Assembly: GCA_017569305.1 (NCBI GenBank)
Contig: CP069418.1
Location: forward strand, 930,001 to 994,000
Source of the DNA: Clostridiales bacterium FE2011
Lineage (GTDB): Bacteria > Bacillota > Clostridia > Christensenellales > Aristaeellaceae
Length of the DNA: 64,000 bases
Reading direction: 5' to 3'
Position 1 is the stretch's first letter; the number at the start of each line of letters is the position of its first letter. A model generated the notes under the pieces. That model had not been told where the DNA came from and made no database searches. It was given only the letters and a program-made list of their open reading frames with translations. A program made the translations under genes and the position numbers. Shown here one piece after another: positions 1 through 8,541 of this stretch.

Positions 1-290
1 ACATAGTCCAGCCGTTTCCGGACACCCTGCAGCGTTCCGGCAAAAGCCTTCACGTACATCAGCATGCCGACCATGCTGTGTCCCCTGTACCAGGCCGGAC
101 AGGCTTCCCGTTCCCGGTCGATCTTCCGGAGATTCTCCGGCCTGCTTTCCCACATGCGGTACAGCATTCCGGTAAAGTATTCCCACGCTTTTTTGTCCCC
201 GTGATACAGTTCCATATACAGCCACTTCAGTTCATCCGCGTGACGCTCAAACCGTGCGGCAAATTCTTTATTCCACTCCTGATTGCTCAT
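1..290 (-). CDS. Amylosucrase-like GH13 enzyme, N-terminal part (cut by window edge)
   Basis: Only the first 96 codons lie in the window; the gene runs off the left edge. The translated start (MSNQEWNKEFAARFERH) and the later pieces LKWLYMELYHGDKKAWE, SRPENLRKIDRERE and MVGMLMYVKAFAGTLQGV match the all-helical N-terminal domain that comes before the GH13 barrel in amylosucrases (RF..H..EL..LY..LYG; MVGY..YVD.FAG.L.G). That family makes alpha-glucan from sucrose or splits sucrose-type sugars. The catalytic domain is outside the window, so the substrate cannot be told. Start chosen at the ATG at 288-290, 8 nt after a GAGAGGG site. It is transcribed away from the large synthase gene on its right. 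Confidence 0.72.
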   Translation of the reverse strand, partial: MSNQEWNKEFAARFERHADELKWLYMELYHGDKKAWEYFTGMLYRMWESRPENLRKIDREREACPAWYRGHSMVGMLMYVKAFAGTLQGVRKRLDY

Positions 291-358
291 CTGTTACCCT
301 CTCGTTTTTCTGTTTTCACTGTATATATTCTGTATTCTTCTTTTACCATTCTGCTTTA

Positions 359-387
359 TTTATAGCACACTTTACATTCCCGTACAA
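359..387 (-). promoter_or_regulatory. Promoter of the amylosucrase-like gene
   Basis: On the minus strand TTGTAC (382-387) and TATAAA (359-364) are separated by 17 nt, about 70 nt before the start codon. This is a good sigma-A match, inferred from sequence only. Confidence 0.55.
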
Positions 388-430
388 GACAACGTGCATT
401 CACGTAAACACTATATAATTCTTCATTTCT

Positions 431-465
431 CTTTCGGTTGCTTCACTTCGTGAAACAGCCGAAAG
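431..465. repeat. Imperfect inverted repeat in the divergent intergenic region
   Basis: CTTTCGG and CCGAAAG flank a second pair, TGCTTCAC and GTGAAACA, giving a stem of about 16 bp with one mismatch and a 3-nt loop. No T-run follows on either strand, so it is not a normal terminator. It lies between two divergent promoters and could be an operator or a leader hairpin. Confidence 0.5.
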
Positions 466-491
466 AAATTGTATGCACAACCGGCTTTTCA

Positions 492-500
492 TGATATAAT
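492..500 (+). promoter_or_regulatory. Extended -10 promoter of the ligase/carrier/AOS gene
   Basis: TGATATAAT is a TGn extended -10 element with a perfect TATAAT (495-500), about 118 nt before the chosen start codon. No convincing -35 hexamer stands at 17 nt, which is usual for extended -10 promoters. Confidence 0.5.
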
Positions 501-617
501 GAGATGATGCGGATTTCGGCATCGGGAAGATTTGATTTTTCTTATACGTTATTATTTTTTCCTTCCCTGCCGCCGTGTCAGAATATCGCTCTTGAACCGG
601 AATGGAAGGAGGCTTTC

Positions 618-3600
618 ATGAGCAATCTTGACGCGCAGTCTGTTTGCAGCAGACTGGAAGCTGACCAAACGCTGGCCACCCTGTTCGACATCCTCCGGGA
701 CTATGGTGAGGCCCCCGCTGCCTACTGGCTGGAAGGTGAACAGGAAAGAACCCGCTCCTATGCGGAAATGACCCTCCGGGCGGACGACTATGCCGCCTGC
801 CTTAACTCCCTCGATCTTGAAGAAGGCTGGATCGGCGTTGCCGTGGACACCTGCCACGACTGGCCGTCTCTGTACTGGGGCATCATGCGCTCCGGACATA
901 ACGCCCTGCTGCTGGACGCGTCCGCGCCCGACAACGTCATTCAGGGCCTGCTGGATGAAGCGCACTGCCGCCAGGTTATTTCCCTGAAACCCAGGGCCCT
1001 GTCCGGCAACGTCCGCCAGATCGACTTTAAAACCATCCGGGAAGCTCCGCGCACCATCGGTTTCACCCCTGTCTGGGGCGAATATACCGCCATGTGCACC
1101 AGCGGCACCACCGGCACCAGCCGCATCTTTGCCTACAACAGCAAGGCAATTTGCGCCCAGGCGCTGAACGCCTATGATCTTTTTAAGGTCAACCCCCGGA
1201 TTATCCACCCTGTGAACACCGGGCGTAAAACCCTGGCCTTCCTGCCCTTCCATCATGTGCTGGGATTCATGGGTAACATGATCCTTTCCATGTTCATGGG
1301 CACCGCCAACGTGTTCCTGCAGGATCGGACGCCCAACTCCATCCTGAACACCTGCCACCATTTCCCGCCGAACCTGCTGATCATGGTGCCCCTGGTAGGC
1401 AACAGCCTGGTTCGTTCCGTGGAAAAGGGACTGAAGAAAGAGAACAAGGCCAAGCAGAGCGCCTTTAAGACCCTGAAGGCCCTCTCCCTCGCCCGCCAGG
1501 CCATTTCTCCTGAAGCCGGCCTTAACTGGGCAGAAAAGTCCGCCTTTGCCGCGCTGAATGAGAAACTCATCGGCACCGAGGTGGATGTGGTCATCTTCGG
1601 CGGCAGCCATACACCGACTGAAACCCTGCGCACCCTGAATGCCCTGGGTTACTATACCGTCACCGGCTACGGCATGACGGAAACCGCCATCAACGGTTTC
1701 GAAAGGGAAATGTCCCTCAAGTACCGGCTGAACGGCTCCGTCGGTAAGCCCCTGCCCTCCGCTGAATACCGGATTGTCCCGGACAAGGAAGGCAGCAAAA
1801 CCGGCGAACTGCAGGTCCGCGGTTCCGGAATCCACTCCGGCCGGGTCATCAACGGCCAGATCCTCCCGCCCGACACAGTCGATGACGGCTGGCTGCCCAC
1901 CGGTGATATTGCCCAGCTGGACGCCACCGGCCGGCTGTATATCCGCGGCCGCCTGAAGGACGTCATCATTAACGAATCCGGCGAGAACGTCTATCCTGAT
2001 GACATGGAAGACGCCTTCGCCTCCATCAATGGCGTGGAGCAGTCCTGCGTGGTCGGCTTCCGCCGCAACCGCCGGGACAACAACGAAGACATCGTCCTGG
2101 TCATGAACGTCGGTGAAAACTACACCGATGATCAGTACCTGGATAAGCTGGCTGCAAAGGTGGCTGACGCCAACCGCCGCCTGCCCATCTACACCCAGCT
2201 GAACCGTGCCCTCGTTACGCCCAACAAGCTGCCCCTGGTCAGCGGCATCAAGGTCAAGCGGATCGAGCTCAAGCGCATGTATGAGGAAGGCGAACTCACC
2301 TACCGTGAGCTGGATCTTCACGGCCAGAACGTCGGCACCGAAGTGGCTGCCGCCGCCCGCCTGGAGACCAAGAGTGCCAAGCATGATGAGATCCTGAAGA
2401 AGGTTCGCACCATGTACGCGGAAGCGCTTGAAATCTCCGAGAGCGAAATCACCGATAACGCCAACTTCATCGAAGACCTCCAGGGCGACAGCCTGCAGGT
2501 GCTGTCCATCGCGCTGAAGGCTGAAGAGGAATGGGGCATCACCATTCCCGCGGAAGAATACGGCTCCTGCGCCACCGTCGCCGGTATGGCCCAGGTGGTG
2601 GAAGCCCTGCTGGAAGGCCCTGCCGAAAGCGACAAGCCCAAGGAACGCGTTCCCGTCCGGCCCATCACCCGCTTTGAGGACACGCCGGAATACAAGCACT
2701 TCCTGGAGCGTCAGGAAGCCCTGGTCGGCAAGGGTGATAACCCCTACTTCGTCGCCCATGAATCTCCCCTGCTGGATACCGGCATCATCGACGGCAAGGA
2801 AGTCCTGGAGTTCGGCAGCTACAACTACGTCGGTATGAGCGGCCGGAAGGAAGTCAAGGACGCCGCCAAGGCCGCCATTGACAAGTACGGCACCAGCGCC
2901 AGCGGCAGCCGCCTGCTGGCCGGCGAAAAGCAGATCCACAAGGACCTGGAAAAGGAAATTGCCGACTGGAAGCACACCGAGGACGCCATCGTCTGCGTCG
3001 GCGGTCACTCCACCAACGTAACCTTCGTCGGTAACTTCTGCGGCAAGAACGACCTGATCCTGTACGACGCCCTGGCCCACAATTCCATTGAGCAGGGCTG
3101 CAAGCTGTCCGATGCAACGTCCCGTCCCTTCCCCCACAGTGACACCGCTGCCCTGGAAACCATCCTGAAGAGCCAGCGTGCCTACTACGAGAAGGTCCTG
3201 ATCGTCATCGAAGGCGCTTACAGCATGGACGGCGACATCGCCCCCGTGCCGGAGTTTGTGCGGATCAAGAAGGAATACGGCTGCTTCCTCATGGTGGACG
3301 AAGCCCACAGCGCCTGCGTCATCGGCAAGACCGGCGGCGGCGTGGATGAGTACTTCGGCCTGAACGGCGATGATATCGACATCAAGTACGGTACCCTGTC
3401 CAAGGGCCTGGGCACCTGCGGCGGCTATCTGGCCGGCAAGAAGTGCCTGATCGACTATCTGCGGTACAACATGCCCGGTTTCGTCTTCAGCGTTGGTATT
3501 TCCCCCGCGCTGGCGGCCGGTTCCCTGGAAGCCATCCGCACCCTGCGGTCCCATCCGGAGATCATGGAGCACCTGCGTACCGCCATCAAGGCCTTTGCGG

Positions 3601-3914
3601 ACAGTGCGCGGCGCCGTCACCTGGATATCTGCCTGGCCGGTGAAACCGCGGTTCTGCCGGTGCTGGTCGGCAAGGACGAGGACGCCTGGTTCCTGTCCAA
3701 CGAGCTGAAAAAGCGGGGCGTCAGCGTTCCGCCCGCCATGTATCCCGCCGTTCCCAAGGGCAAAGCCCGGCTGCGCTTCTGCGTGATCAGCGAGCATAAG
3801 CCCGAGCAGATTGAAAAGGCGCTGGATATCCTGGAAGCCACTGCCCGTGAATACGGCATCGAGCTTCCCCGCCGTAACTACGACAAGGCAGAAGATCCGA
3901 CTCCGGTCCTGTAA
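618..3914 (+). CDS. Three-module enzyme: acyl-AMP ligase, acyl carrier domain, PLP alpha-oxoamine synthase
   Basis: 1098 aa. Residues about 20-570 are an ANL-type adenylating domain: the ATP loop starts at Cys160 (CTSGTTGTS), GYGMTETA is motif A5, GDIAQLD is the Asp motif, and the hinge is GRLKDVIINESGENVYP. Residues about 590-670 are a carrier domain with phosphopantetheine Ser625 in GDSLQ. Residues about 700-1098 are an alpha-oxoamine synthase (glycine C-acetyltransferase / serine palmitoyltransferase fold) with DEAHSACVIG and PLP-lysine Lys929 in GTLSKGLG. The layout implies activation of a carboxylic acid, loading on the carrier, and decarboxylative condensation with an amino acid to give an alpha-amino ketone, as in sphingoid base synthesis. 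Acid and amino acid are unknown. The start at 618 follows AGGAGG; an upstream in-frame ATG at 504 has no ribosome site. No helper genes adjoin. Confidence 0.85.
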   Translation: MSNLDAQSVCSRLEADQTLATLFDILRDYGEAPAAYWLEGEQERTRSYAEMTLRADDYAACLNSLDLEEGWIGVAVDTCHDWPSLYWGIMRSGHNALLLDASAPDNVIQGLLDEAHCRQVISLKPRALSGNVRQIDFKTIREAPRTIGFTPVWGEYTAMCTSGTTGTSRIFAYNSKAICAQALNAYDLFKVNPRIIHPVNTGRKTLAFLPFHHVLGFMGNMILSMFMGTANVFLQDRTPNSILNTCHHFPPNLLIMVPLVGNSLVRSVEKGLKKENKAKQSAFKTLKALSLARQAISPEAGLNWAEKSAFAALNEKLIGTEVDVVIFGGSHTPTETLRTLNALGYYTVTGYGMTETAINGFEREMSLKYRLNGSVGKPLPSAEYRIVPDKEGSKTGELQVRGSGIHSGRVINGQILPPDTVDDGWLPTGDIAQLDATGRLYIRGRLKDVIINESGENVYPDDMEDAFASINGVEQSCVVGFRRNRRDNNEDIVLVMNVGENYTDDQYLDKLAAKVADANRRLPIYTQLNRALVTPNKLPLVSGIKVKRIELKRMYEEGELTYRELDLHGQNVGTEVAAAARLETKSAKHDEILKKVRTMYAEALEISESEITDNANFIEDLQGDSLQVLSIALKAEEEWGITIPAEEYGSCATVAGMAQVVEALLEGPAESDKPKERVPVRPITRFEDTPEYKHFLERQEALVGKGDNPYFVAHESPLLDTGIIDGKEVLEFGSYNYVGMSGRKEVKDAAKAAIDKYGTSASGSRLLAGEKQIHKDLEKEIADWKHTEDAIVCVGGHSTNVTFVGNFCGKNDLILYDALAHNSIEQGCKLSDATSRPFPHSDTAALETILKSQRAYYEKVLIVIEGAYSMDGDIAPVPEFVRIKKEYGCFLMVDEAHSACVIGKTGGGVDEYFGLNGDDIDIKYGTLSKGLGTCGGYLAGKKCLIDYLRYNMPGFVFSVGISPALAAGSLEAIRTLRSHPEIMEHLRTAIKAFADSARRRHLDICLAGETAVLPVLVGKDEDAWFLSNELKKRGVSVPPAMYPAVPKGKARLRFCVISEHKPEQIEKALDILEATAREYGIELPRRNYDKAEDPTPVL

Positions 3915-3924
3915 TCCCAGAACA

Positions 3925-3960
3925 TTAAACGAGGCTGCCATCCGGCAGCCTCGTTTTAAT
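3925..3960. terminator. Bidirectional terminator between convergent genes
   Basis: GAGGCTGCC and GGCAGCCTC form a 9-bp stem with a 4-nt loop, flanked by an A-run on the left and CGTTTTAAT on the right. It sits between the synthase gene and mnmG, which converge here. Confidence 0.8.
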
Positions 3961-3968
3961 GTCACTTT

Positions 3969-5834
3969 TTATCCTTCACTTTTCATATTCTGCTTATGCA
4001 GCCATACTGCCAGCACAGCCACATCTGCCGGGTTCACGCCGGGGATCCGGCCCGCCGCACCCAGGGATACCGGTTTCTGCTTGTCCAGCTTCTGCCTGGC
4101 TTCCAGCCGCAGATGCTCAATCTCCGCATAGCAGATGTCCTTCGGCAGCAGGGTTTCCTCAATCTGCCGGGCTTGCTTGATCATATGGGCTTCCTTTTCC
4201 AGGTAGCCAGCATACTTCACGGATATTTCCGCCTGTTCCGCCACGGCGGGTGAAATCTCTGCCCACTCAGGCTGGAGTGTTGTCAGATCCTGCAGCCTGA
4301 TCTCCGGCCGTTTCAGCAGTTCCTCTGCTTTCAGGGATCCGGTCACTTCCGGCTGACCCTTTTCCTTCAGCAGGCTGTTCAGCTTTTCGCCCGGAGCAAA
4401 GCGGGTGGTTGAAAGCTGCCGGAGCAGTTCCTCTGTTCCCTCTTTCTTTTTCTTCGTCCGCTCCAGCCGTTCTTCAGACGCCAGGCCGGCCTTGTAGCCG
4501 ATCTCCGTGAGCCGCAGATCCGCGTTGTCCTGCCGCAGGTACAGCCGGTGTTCCGCCCGGGAAGTCATCATCCGGTAAGGTTCGTCCGTTCCCTTGGTGG
4601 TCAGGTCGTCCGTCAGCACGCCGATATATGCCATATCCCGGGTCAGGATGATCTGTTCCCTTCCCTGCAGTTCCAGGGCGGCGTTCATGCCGGCCAGCAG
4701 CCCCTGGCAGGCCGCTTCCTCATATCCGCTGGTGCCGTTGATCTGTCCGGCAAAAAACAGCCCGCTGATCCGCAGGCTTTCCAGCGTCGGGCGCAGCTCC
4801 AGCGAGTCAATGCAGTCATATTCAATGGCGTAGCCCAGCCGGGTAAAATCACAGTGCCGCAGTCCTGGAATCGTCCGGTACATCTGCCACTGCACATCCT
4901 CCGGCATGGAGGTACTCATACCCTGCACATACCATTCCCGGCTTTCCTTGCCTTCCGGCTCCAGGAAGATCTGGTGTCGGTCCTTGTCGGCAAACCGGAC
5001 CACCTTATCCTCAATACTCGGGCAGTACCGGGGGCCGATGCCGTGGATCTTCCCGCTGTACAGCGGAGCCCGGTGCAGGTTGTCCAGAATGATTTTATGC
5101 GTTTCCGGCGTGGTCCAGGTCAGATAGCAGCTGTAGGTGTTCTCCAGTTTCCGGTCTGTCAGGAAGGAGAACGGCACCACCGGATCGTCACCTTTCTGCT
5201 CCTGCATCTCGTCAAAGTCGATGGTCCGCACATCCACCCGGGCCGGGGTGCCGGTTTTGTACCGGCGCAGCTCAAAGCCCAGTTCCGTCAGGCTGGCGGA
5301 AAGTTCCGAGGCGTTCATCAGTCCCTGGGGGCCGCCGTCATGACGGTGCTCGCCGATGATAATGCTGCCCTTCAGGTACACGCCGGTGGCTACCACCACT
5401 GCCCGGCACGGGATCCGTGCGCCGGTGACCGTGGTCACCGCCGTGACCCGGCCGTTTTCCGTCTCAATGGAGGCCGCTTCTCCCTGCCGTACCGTCAGCC
5501 GGTCCGTGGTCATTAGCGCCCGTCGCATCCGATTCTGGTAAGCCTGCTTGTCCGCCTGCGCACGCAGGGAATGAACCGCCGGGCCCTTGCCGGTGTTCAG
5601 CATACGGCTCTGCAGGAAGGTGTCGTCAATCGCGAGGCCCATTTCCCCGCCAAGGGCATCCAGTTCACGAACCAGATGCCCCTTGGCGGAGCCGCCGATG
5701 ACCGGGTTACAGGCCATCAGCGCTACGCCGTCCATATTCAGTGTTAAGAGAAGTGTATCAATTCCCATCCGCGCGGCGGCAAGCGCTGCTTCACAGCCCG
5801 CATGCCCCGCGCCTATCACTACCAGATCTGCCAT
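3969..5834 (-). CDS. mnmG: tRNA uridine-5-carboxymethylaminomethyl modification enzyme MnmG
   Basis: 621 aa, normal for the family. It works with MnmE to put the carboxymethylaminomethyl group on U34 of tRNAs that read two-fold degenerate codons. The N-terminus has the FAD-binding loop [12 protein letters not shown] (residues 6-17), followed by [13 protein letters not shown] and the family stretch [16 protein letters not shown]. The C-terminal part (about 460-621) is the helical tRNA/MnmE-binding region. It begins 3 nt after the stop codon of the Big2-repeat gene with a GGGG-type ribosome site inside that gene's end, so the two are probably co-transcribed. The usual mnmE, rsmG and parA neighbours are absent, so the common Bacillota gene order is broken here. 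Confidence 0.96.
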   Translation of the reverse strand: MADLVVIGAGHAGCEAALAAARMGIDTLLLTLNMDGVALMACNPVIGGSAKGHLVRELDALGGEMGLAIDDTFLQSRMLNTGKGPAVHSLRAQADKQAYQNRMRRALMTTDRLTVRQGEAASIETENGRVTAVTTVTGARIPCRAVVVATGVYLKGSIIIGEHRHDGGPQGLMNASELSASLTELGFELRRYKTGTPARVDVRTIDFDEMQEQKGDDPVVPFSFLTDRKLENTYSCYLTWTTPETHKIILDNLHRAPLYSGKIHGIGPRYCPSIEDKVVRFADKDRHQIFLEPEGKESREWYVQGMSTSMPEDVQWQMYRTIPGLRHCDFTRLGYAIEYDCIDSLELRPTLESLRISGLFFAGQINGTSGYEEAACQGLLAGMNAALELQGREQIILTRDMAYIGVLTDDLTTKGTDEPYRMMTSRAEHRLYLRQDNADLRLTEIGYKAGLASEERLERTKKKKEGTEELLRQLSTTRFAPGEKLNSLLKEKGQPEVTGSLKAEELLKRPEIRLQDLTTLQPEWAEISPAVAEQAEISVKYAGYLEKEAHMIKQARQIEETLLPKDICYAEIEHLRLEARQKLDKQKPVSLGAAGRIPGVNPADVAVLAVWLHKQNMKSEG

Positions 5835-5837
5835 TGA

Positions 5838-7910
5838 TTACCCCACGCCCTGTTCGGGATTATTGTAATTGTAATTGTAGTTGTACCTTGTCCACTGGGT
5901 CCGGACCTGATCGGCTTCCGGAATGTACCAGGTGTATTCGTCCGAATCCTTCCAGCTGAGGATCGTCAGCACCACCGAACCAAGCGGCTGGTCAATCTGA
6001 TAATTCCTGAAGTGGAAGCCTCCGTGCATGGATCTCTCATACGGATTCAGCACGAACGGATAATCTCCTTCAAAGAACACATTCTCCCCGTCTGTATTGC
6101 AGATCATGGGATTGCCGTCCGTATCGAAGCACTCGATTTTATAGTGCACGTTCTCCAGGACGATCTCCTGGCTCATGTTCCGCAGGATAATCCGGATTTC
6201 GTTGTTGGCGGTAACCTCCAGTGATTCCACCATCACCGCTTCGTTGAAATTCCCGACCCGGATCTGGGTGGAAGCCGTATAACCGCCGTCATCCGTATAG
6301 GCGTACACCGTCGTCATGCCGGGGGTAATACCGCTGACCATGCCCGTGATGGTTCCGTTGGAACGAACCGAGGCGATGCTGTCATCCGCGGAAGACCAGA
6401 TCACCTTCTGGTTATTGGCGTTCTTCGGCTGGACCACCGCCCGTACGTTGGACGCGCCGCCCCGCTGCACATAGTACAGATCCCGCTGCATCGTCACGCC
6501 GGTTACAGGCTGGATCACGGTCACCTTAACGGTTCCCTGTTTCTTGGACCCATCCTGTGCTGTCGCAATAATGTTGGCTACACCGCGGCCAACAGCAGTC
6601 ACCATACCGTTGGCGTCTACTGTAGCCACTTTGGGTGCCTGGCTCTTGAAGGTCAGTCCCTTGTTGGTGGCGTCATCCGGTTCCACGCTCCACCTCAGCT
6701 GGCCGCTTTCACCGGTCTTCAGCGTCAGTTCCGACGGATCATTCACGTTCACAATCTTCGTTACCGGCTGGCTCACCGTCACGGTTGCGGAGGCGGACAC
6801 ATCCGGATTGGAATTGCTTGTGCAGGTCACGGTACATACGCCCGCCTTCACGCCGGTGATCTGTCCGTTGCGTACTGTAGCGATGGCTGTATCGGAAGTG
6901 GACCAGGTCACGGTCTTGTCATTGGCGTCCGCAGGCAGCACCTGGATTTTTGCCTGTGCGGTCCGGCCGACCACAACCGGAATATCCGCCTGGGTAATGT
7001 TGATGGAAGTCACCGGCTGCGTCACGGTAATCATGACCGTTCCGGTTGCCTTGGAACCGTCCGCCGCCGTTGCGACGATGGTTGCAGTGCCCTTCTTCAC
7101 ACCCGTCACCATACCGCCCTCATCTACGGTCGCGATGGCCGGGTTCTTGGAGCTCCAGGTCACATCCGTGATCGAAGCGTTATCCGGGGAGCAGATCGCG
7201 TCCAGTTCCATTCTGGAACCTGCAGCAACCTTCTTGTCACCCGCGTCAATCGTAATCTTCTTGACCGGCTGAATCACCAGCACCCGGAAGGTTTCGGTCA
7301 CCTCGGGATTCTGGGCACTCTGCACGATCAGGTCACATTCGCCCCGCTGCACGGCTTTCAGGCTGGTGCTCGAAATCCGGGCGACGCCGGCGTCTGTGGT
7401 GGTATATGTTATTTTTTTGCTCGAGGCATCTTCAGGGGTGCAGGTCGCTGCCAGCGGCACCGCTGTACCAGCCGGAATCACCAGCACCTGGTTCTCCGTA
7501 GGCGCCTTCAGCAGGGAAGCCACCGCCGGATGATCCGGATCATAAACAGACAGTTTCACGGTATTCAGCGTGACCTTCTGCACGGCGCGCAGCACCGTCA
7601 CTGTCACTTTGGTCTGGCCGACGCGCTTTCCGTTCCGCATCAGGGAAGCGGTCACTTCCGTCGCGCCCTTGCCCACCGCGGTGATGATTCCGTCTTCGGA
7701 AACAGTCGCCACGTTTGTCTTTGTAGCTTTGTAGACAACCTCGCCCTCTCCGTCGTAGTTGCCTTCCCGGCGTAATTCCGTCTGATAGGTTTGTCCTTCA
7801 AACAGCTGCACGGATTTTGTCGTAAAAAGAAAAACATTGGCCGCCATTGCAGGGATCACAAGTCCTGCGCACAGCAGCATCACGAGCAGACAGGTCAATG
7901 CCTTTTTCAT
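5838..7910 (-). CDS. Secreted protein with about six bacterial Ig-like (Big2) repeats
   Basis: 690 aa with a Sec signal peptide (MKKALTCLLVMLLCAGLVIP, cut after AMA). The rest is a chain of about six Big2-type domains of 80-90 residues, each with a core like W(S/K)S..P.IA.V...G.VTG...G...I.A and joined by QPV linkers. A C-terminal region of about 110 residues without Big2 features follows, ending in a Tyr-Asn repeat. No lipobox, LPXTG or S-layer motif is seen, so attachment to the cell is unclear. Big2 domains usually give adhesive or spacer function. The start at 7910 follows GAGGGG and gives a clean signal peptide; a longer frame upstream lacks both. It probably forms a two-gene unit with mnmG, an unusual partner. 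Confidence 0.85.
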   Translation of the reverse strand: MKKALTCLLVMLLCAGLVIPAMAANVFLFTTKSVQLFEGQTYQTELRREGNYDGEGEVVYKATKTNVATVSEDGIITAVGKGATEVTASLMRNGKRVGQTKVTVTVLRAVQKVTLNTVKLSVYDPDHPAVASLLKAPTENQVLVIPAGTAVPLAATCTPEDASSKKITYTTTDAGVARISSTSLKAVQRGECDLIVQSAQNPEVTETFRVLVIQPVKKITIDAGDKKVAAGSRMELDAICSPDNASITDVTWSSKNPAIATVDEGGMVTGVKKGTATIVATAADGSKATGTVMITVTQPVTSINITQADIPVVVGRTAQAKIQVLPADANDKTVTWSTSDTAIATVRNGQITGVKAGVCTVTCTSNSNPDVSASATVTVSQPVTKIVNVNDPSELTLKTGESGQLRWSVEPDDATNKGLTFKSQAPKVATVDANGMVTAVGRGVANIIATAQDGSKKQGTVKVTVIQPVTGVTMQRDLYYVQRGGASNVRAVVQPKNANNQKVIWSSADDSIASVRSNGTITGMVSGITPGMTTVYAYTDDGGYTASTQIRVGNFNEAVMVESLEVTANNEIRIILRNMSQEIVLENVHYKIECFDTDGNPMICNTDGENVFFEGDYPFVLNPYERSMHGGFHFRNYQIDQPLGSVVLTILSWKDSDEYTWYIPEADQVRTQWTRYNYNYNYNNPEQGVG
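5862..5885. repeat. Hexanucleotide microsatellite encoding a Tyr-Asn tail
   Basis: About four copies of a TTGTAA-type hexamer (plus strand) encode alternating Tyr and Asn near the C-terminus of the Big2 protein. In-frame slippage would change tail length without a frameshift. Confidence 0.6.
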
Positions 7911-8017
7911 TCTGAATCCCCTCTCATCCAAGCGTTCATGGTTTCCTGTTGCCGTATTGACCGGCTGACAATAAAACGAAAGGCCTTTGCTCAACCTTCC
8001 GGTTTCGGTTTCCATTT

Positions 8018-8044
8018 GAAAACGGTGCCGTTATACGACACCGT
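8018..8044 (-). terminator. Terminator after ireB
   Basis: On the minus strand ACGGTGTCG and CGGCACCGT pair over a 5-nt loop (one G-T pair) and are followed by TTTTC. It separates ireB from the Big2 gene. Confidence 0.6.
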
Positions 8045-8055
8045 GCAGCACCGGA

Positions 8056-8310
8056 TTAATGCGTGTCCAGATAGGACCGGACCAGTTCCTCCAGTATTTC
8101 GTCTCTTTCCAGGCGGCAGATCAGACTTCTGGCGGAATTGTAACTGGTGATGTAGGTCGGCTCACCGGTCACCAGATAACCCACAAGCTGGGTGATCGGG
8201 TCATACCCCTTTGTCTGCAGGGCCTTATATACATACATGAGGATGTCATGCGCTTCATTTCCGGTTCCCACAATCGGATCCATTTTATGGGTGTTGAACA
8301 GTTCTTCCAT
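8056..8310 (-). CDS. ireB: IreB family (UPF0297) regulatory phosphoprotein
   Basis: 84 aa, the normal size for the family. Conserved features include the N-terminal FNTH segment, [21 protein letters not shown], and the C-terminal [14 protein letters not shown]. In Enterococcus the homologue is phosphorylated by the PASTA kinase IreK and controls cephalosporin tolerance; in Clostridia its role is mostly inferred. Start at 8310 follows GGAGG at 8 nt; a longer in-frame ATG at 8373 overlaps the promoter and is rejected. The gene normally lies beside alaS and the ruvX Holliday-junction resolvase gene, but here it is alone with its own promoter and terminator. Confidence 0.93.
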   Translation of the reverse strand: MEELFNTHKMDPIVGTGNEAHDILMYVYKALQTKGYDPITQLVGYLVTGEPTYITSYNSARSLICRLERDEILEELVRSYLDTH

Positions 8311-8343
8311 CCTGAATCCTCCTTCATCTGGGCTGTTTTTAGT

Positions 8344-8373
8344 ATTATACAACATACAGTATGCTAAAGACAA
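8344..8373 (-). promoter_or_regulatory. Promoter of ireB
   Basis: TTGTCT (8368-8373) and TATAAT (8344-8349) on the minus strand, spacer 18 nt, about 34 nt before the start codon. Confidence 0.6.
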
Positions 8374-8404
8374 TACTTTCCTTTATTATGTAACTAACTT
8401 TTTC

Positions 8405-8434
8405 TTGCTTCTCCTGTGCCATTAATTGTATAAT
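8405..8434 (+). promoter_or_regulatory. Promoter of glnS
   Basis: TTGCTT (8405-8410) and TATAAT (8429-8434), spacer 18 nt. A second TATAAT stands at 8487-8492 without a clear -35 element. Confidence 0.5.
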
Positions 8435-8441
8435 GTAACGT

Positions 8442-8485
8442 ACATCTTCAGGTTCGGCGAACGTCAGTCTGAAGATGTTTCAGAC
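8442..8485 (+). promoter_or_regulatory. Leader of glnS with two mutually exclusive hairpins
   Basis: ACATCTTCAG (8442-8451) pairs perfectly with CTGAAGATGT (8469-8478). GTCTGAA (8467-8473) pairs perfectly with TTCAGAC (8479-8485). Both use the same central bases, so only one can form. No T-run follows, so it is not a plain attenuator. Function is unknown. Confidence 0.45.
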
Positions 8486-8487
8486 CT

Positions 8488-8521
8488 ATAATTCTTAATT
8501 CTTAACTCTGAATTCTGAATT
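8488..8521. repeat. AATTCTGAATT-type short repeat cluster
   Basis: A run of AATTCTTAATT / GAATTCTGAATT units before glnS. Similar AT-rich runs occur at 16628-16665 and 18430-18466. Confidence 0.5.
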
Positions 8522-8541
8522 GTTTAGAAGGAGTCTTCACG

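Noticed and set aside
78..365. 95-codon plus-strand frame at the left edge
   Set aside because: It is antisense to the amylosucrase-like gene, whose protein sequence is family-consistent.
552..3965. Open frame of 1137 codons antisense to the three-module synthase
   Set aside because: It mirrors the sense gene, which has clear domains and catalytic motifs. Long antisense frames are expected from the GC-rich third codon positions here, and no ribosome site or family match is seen.
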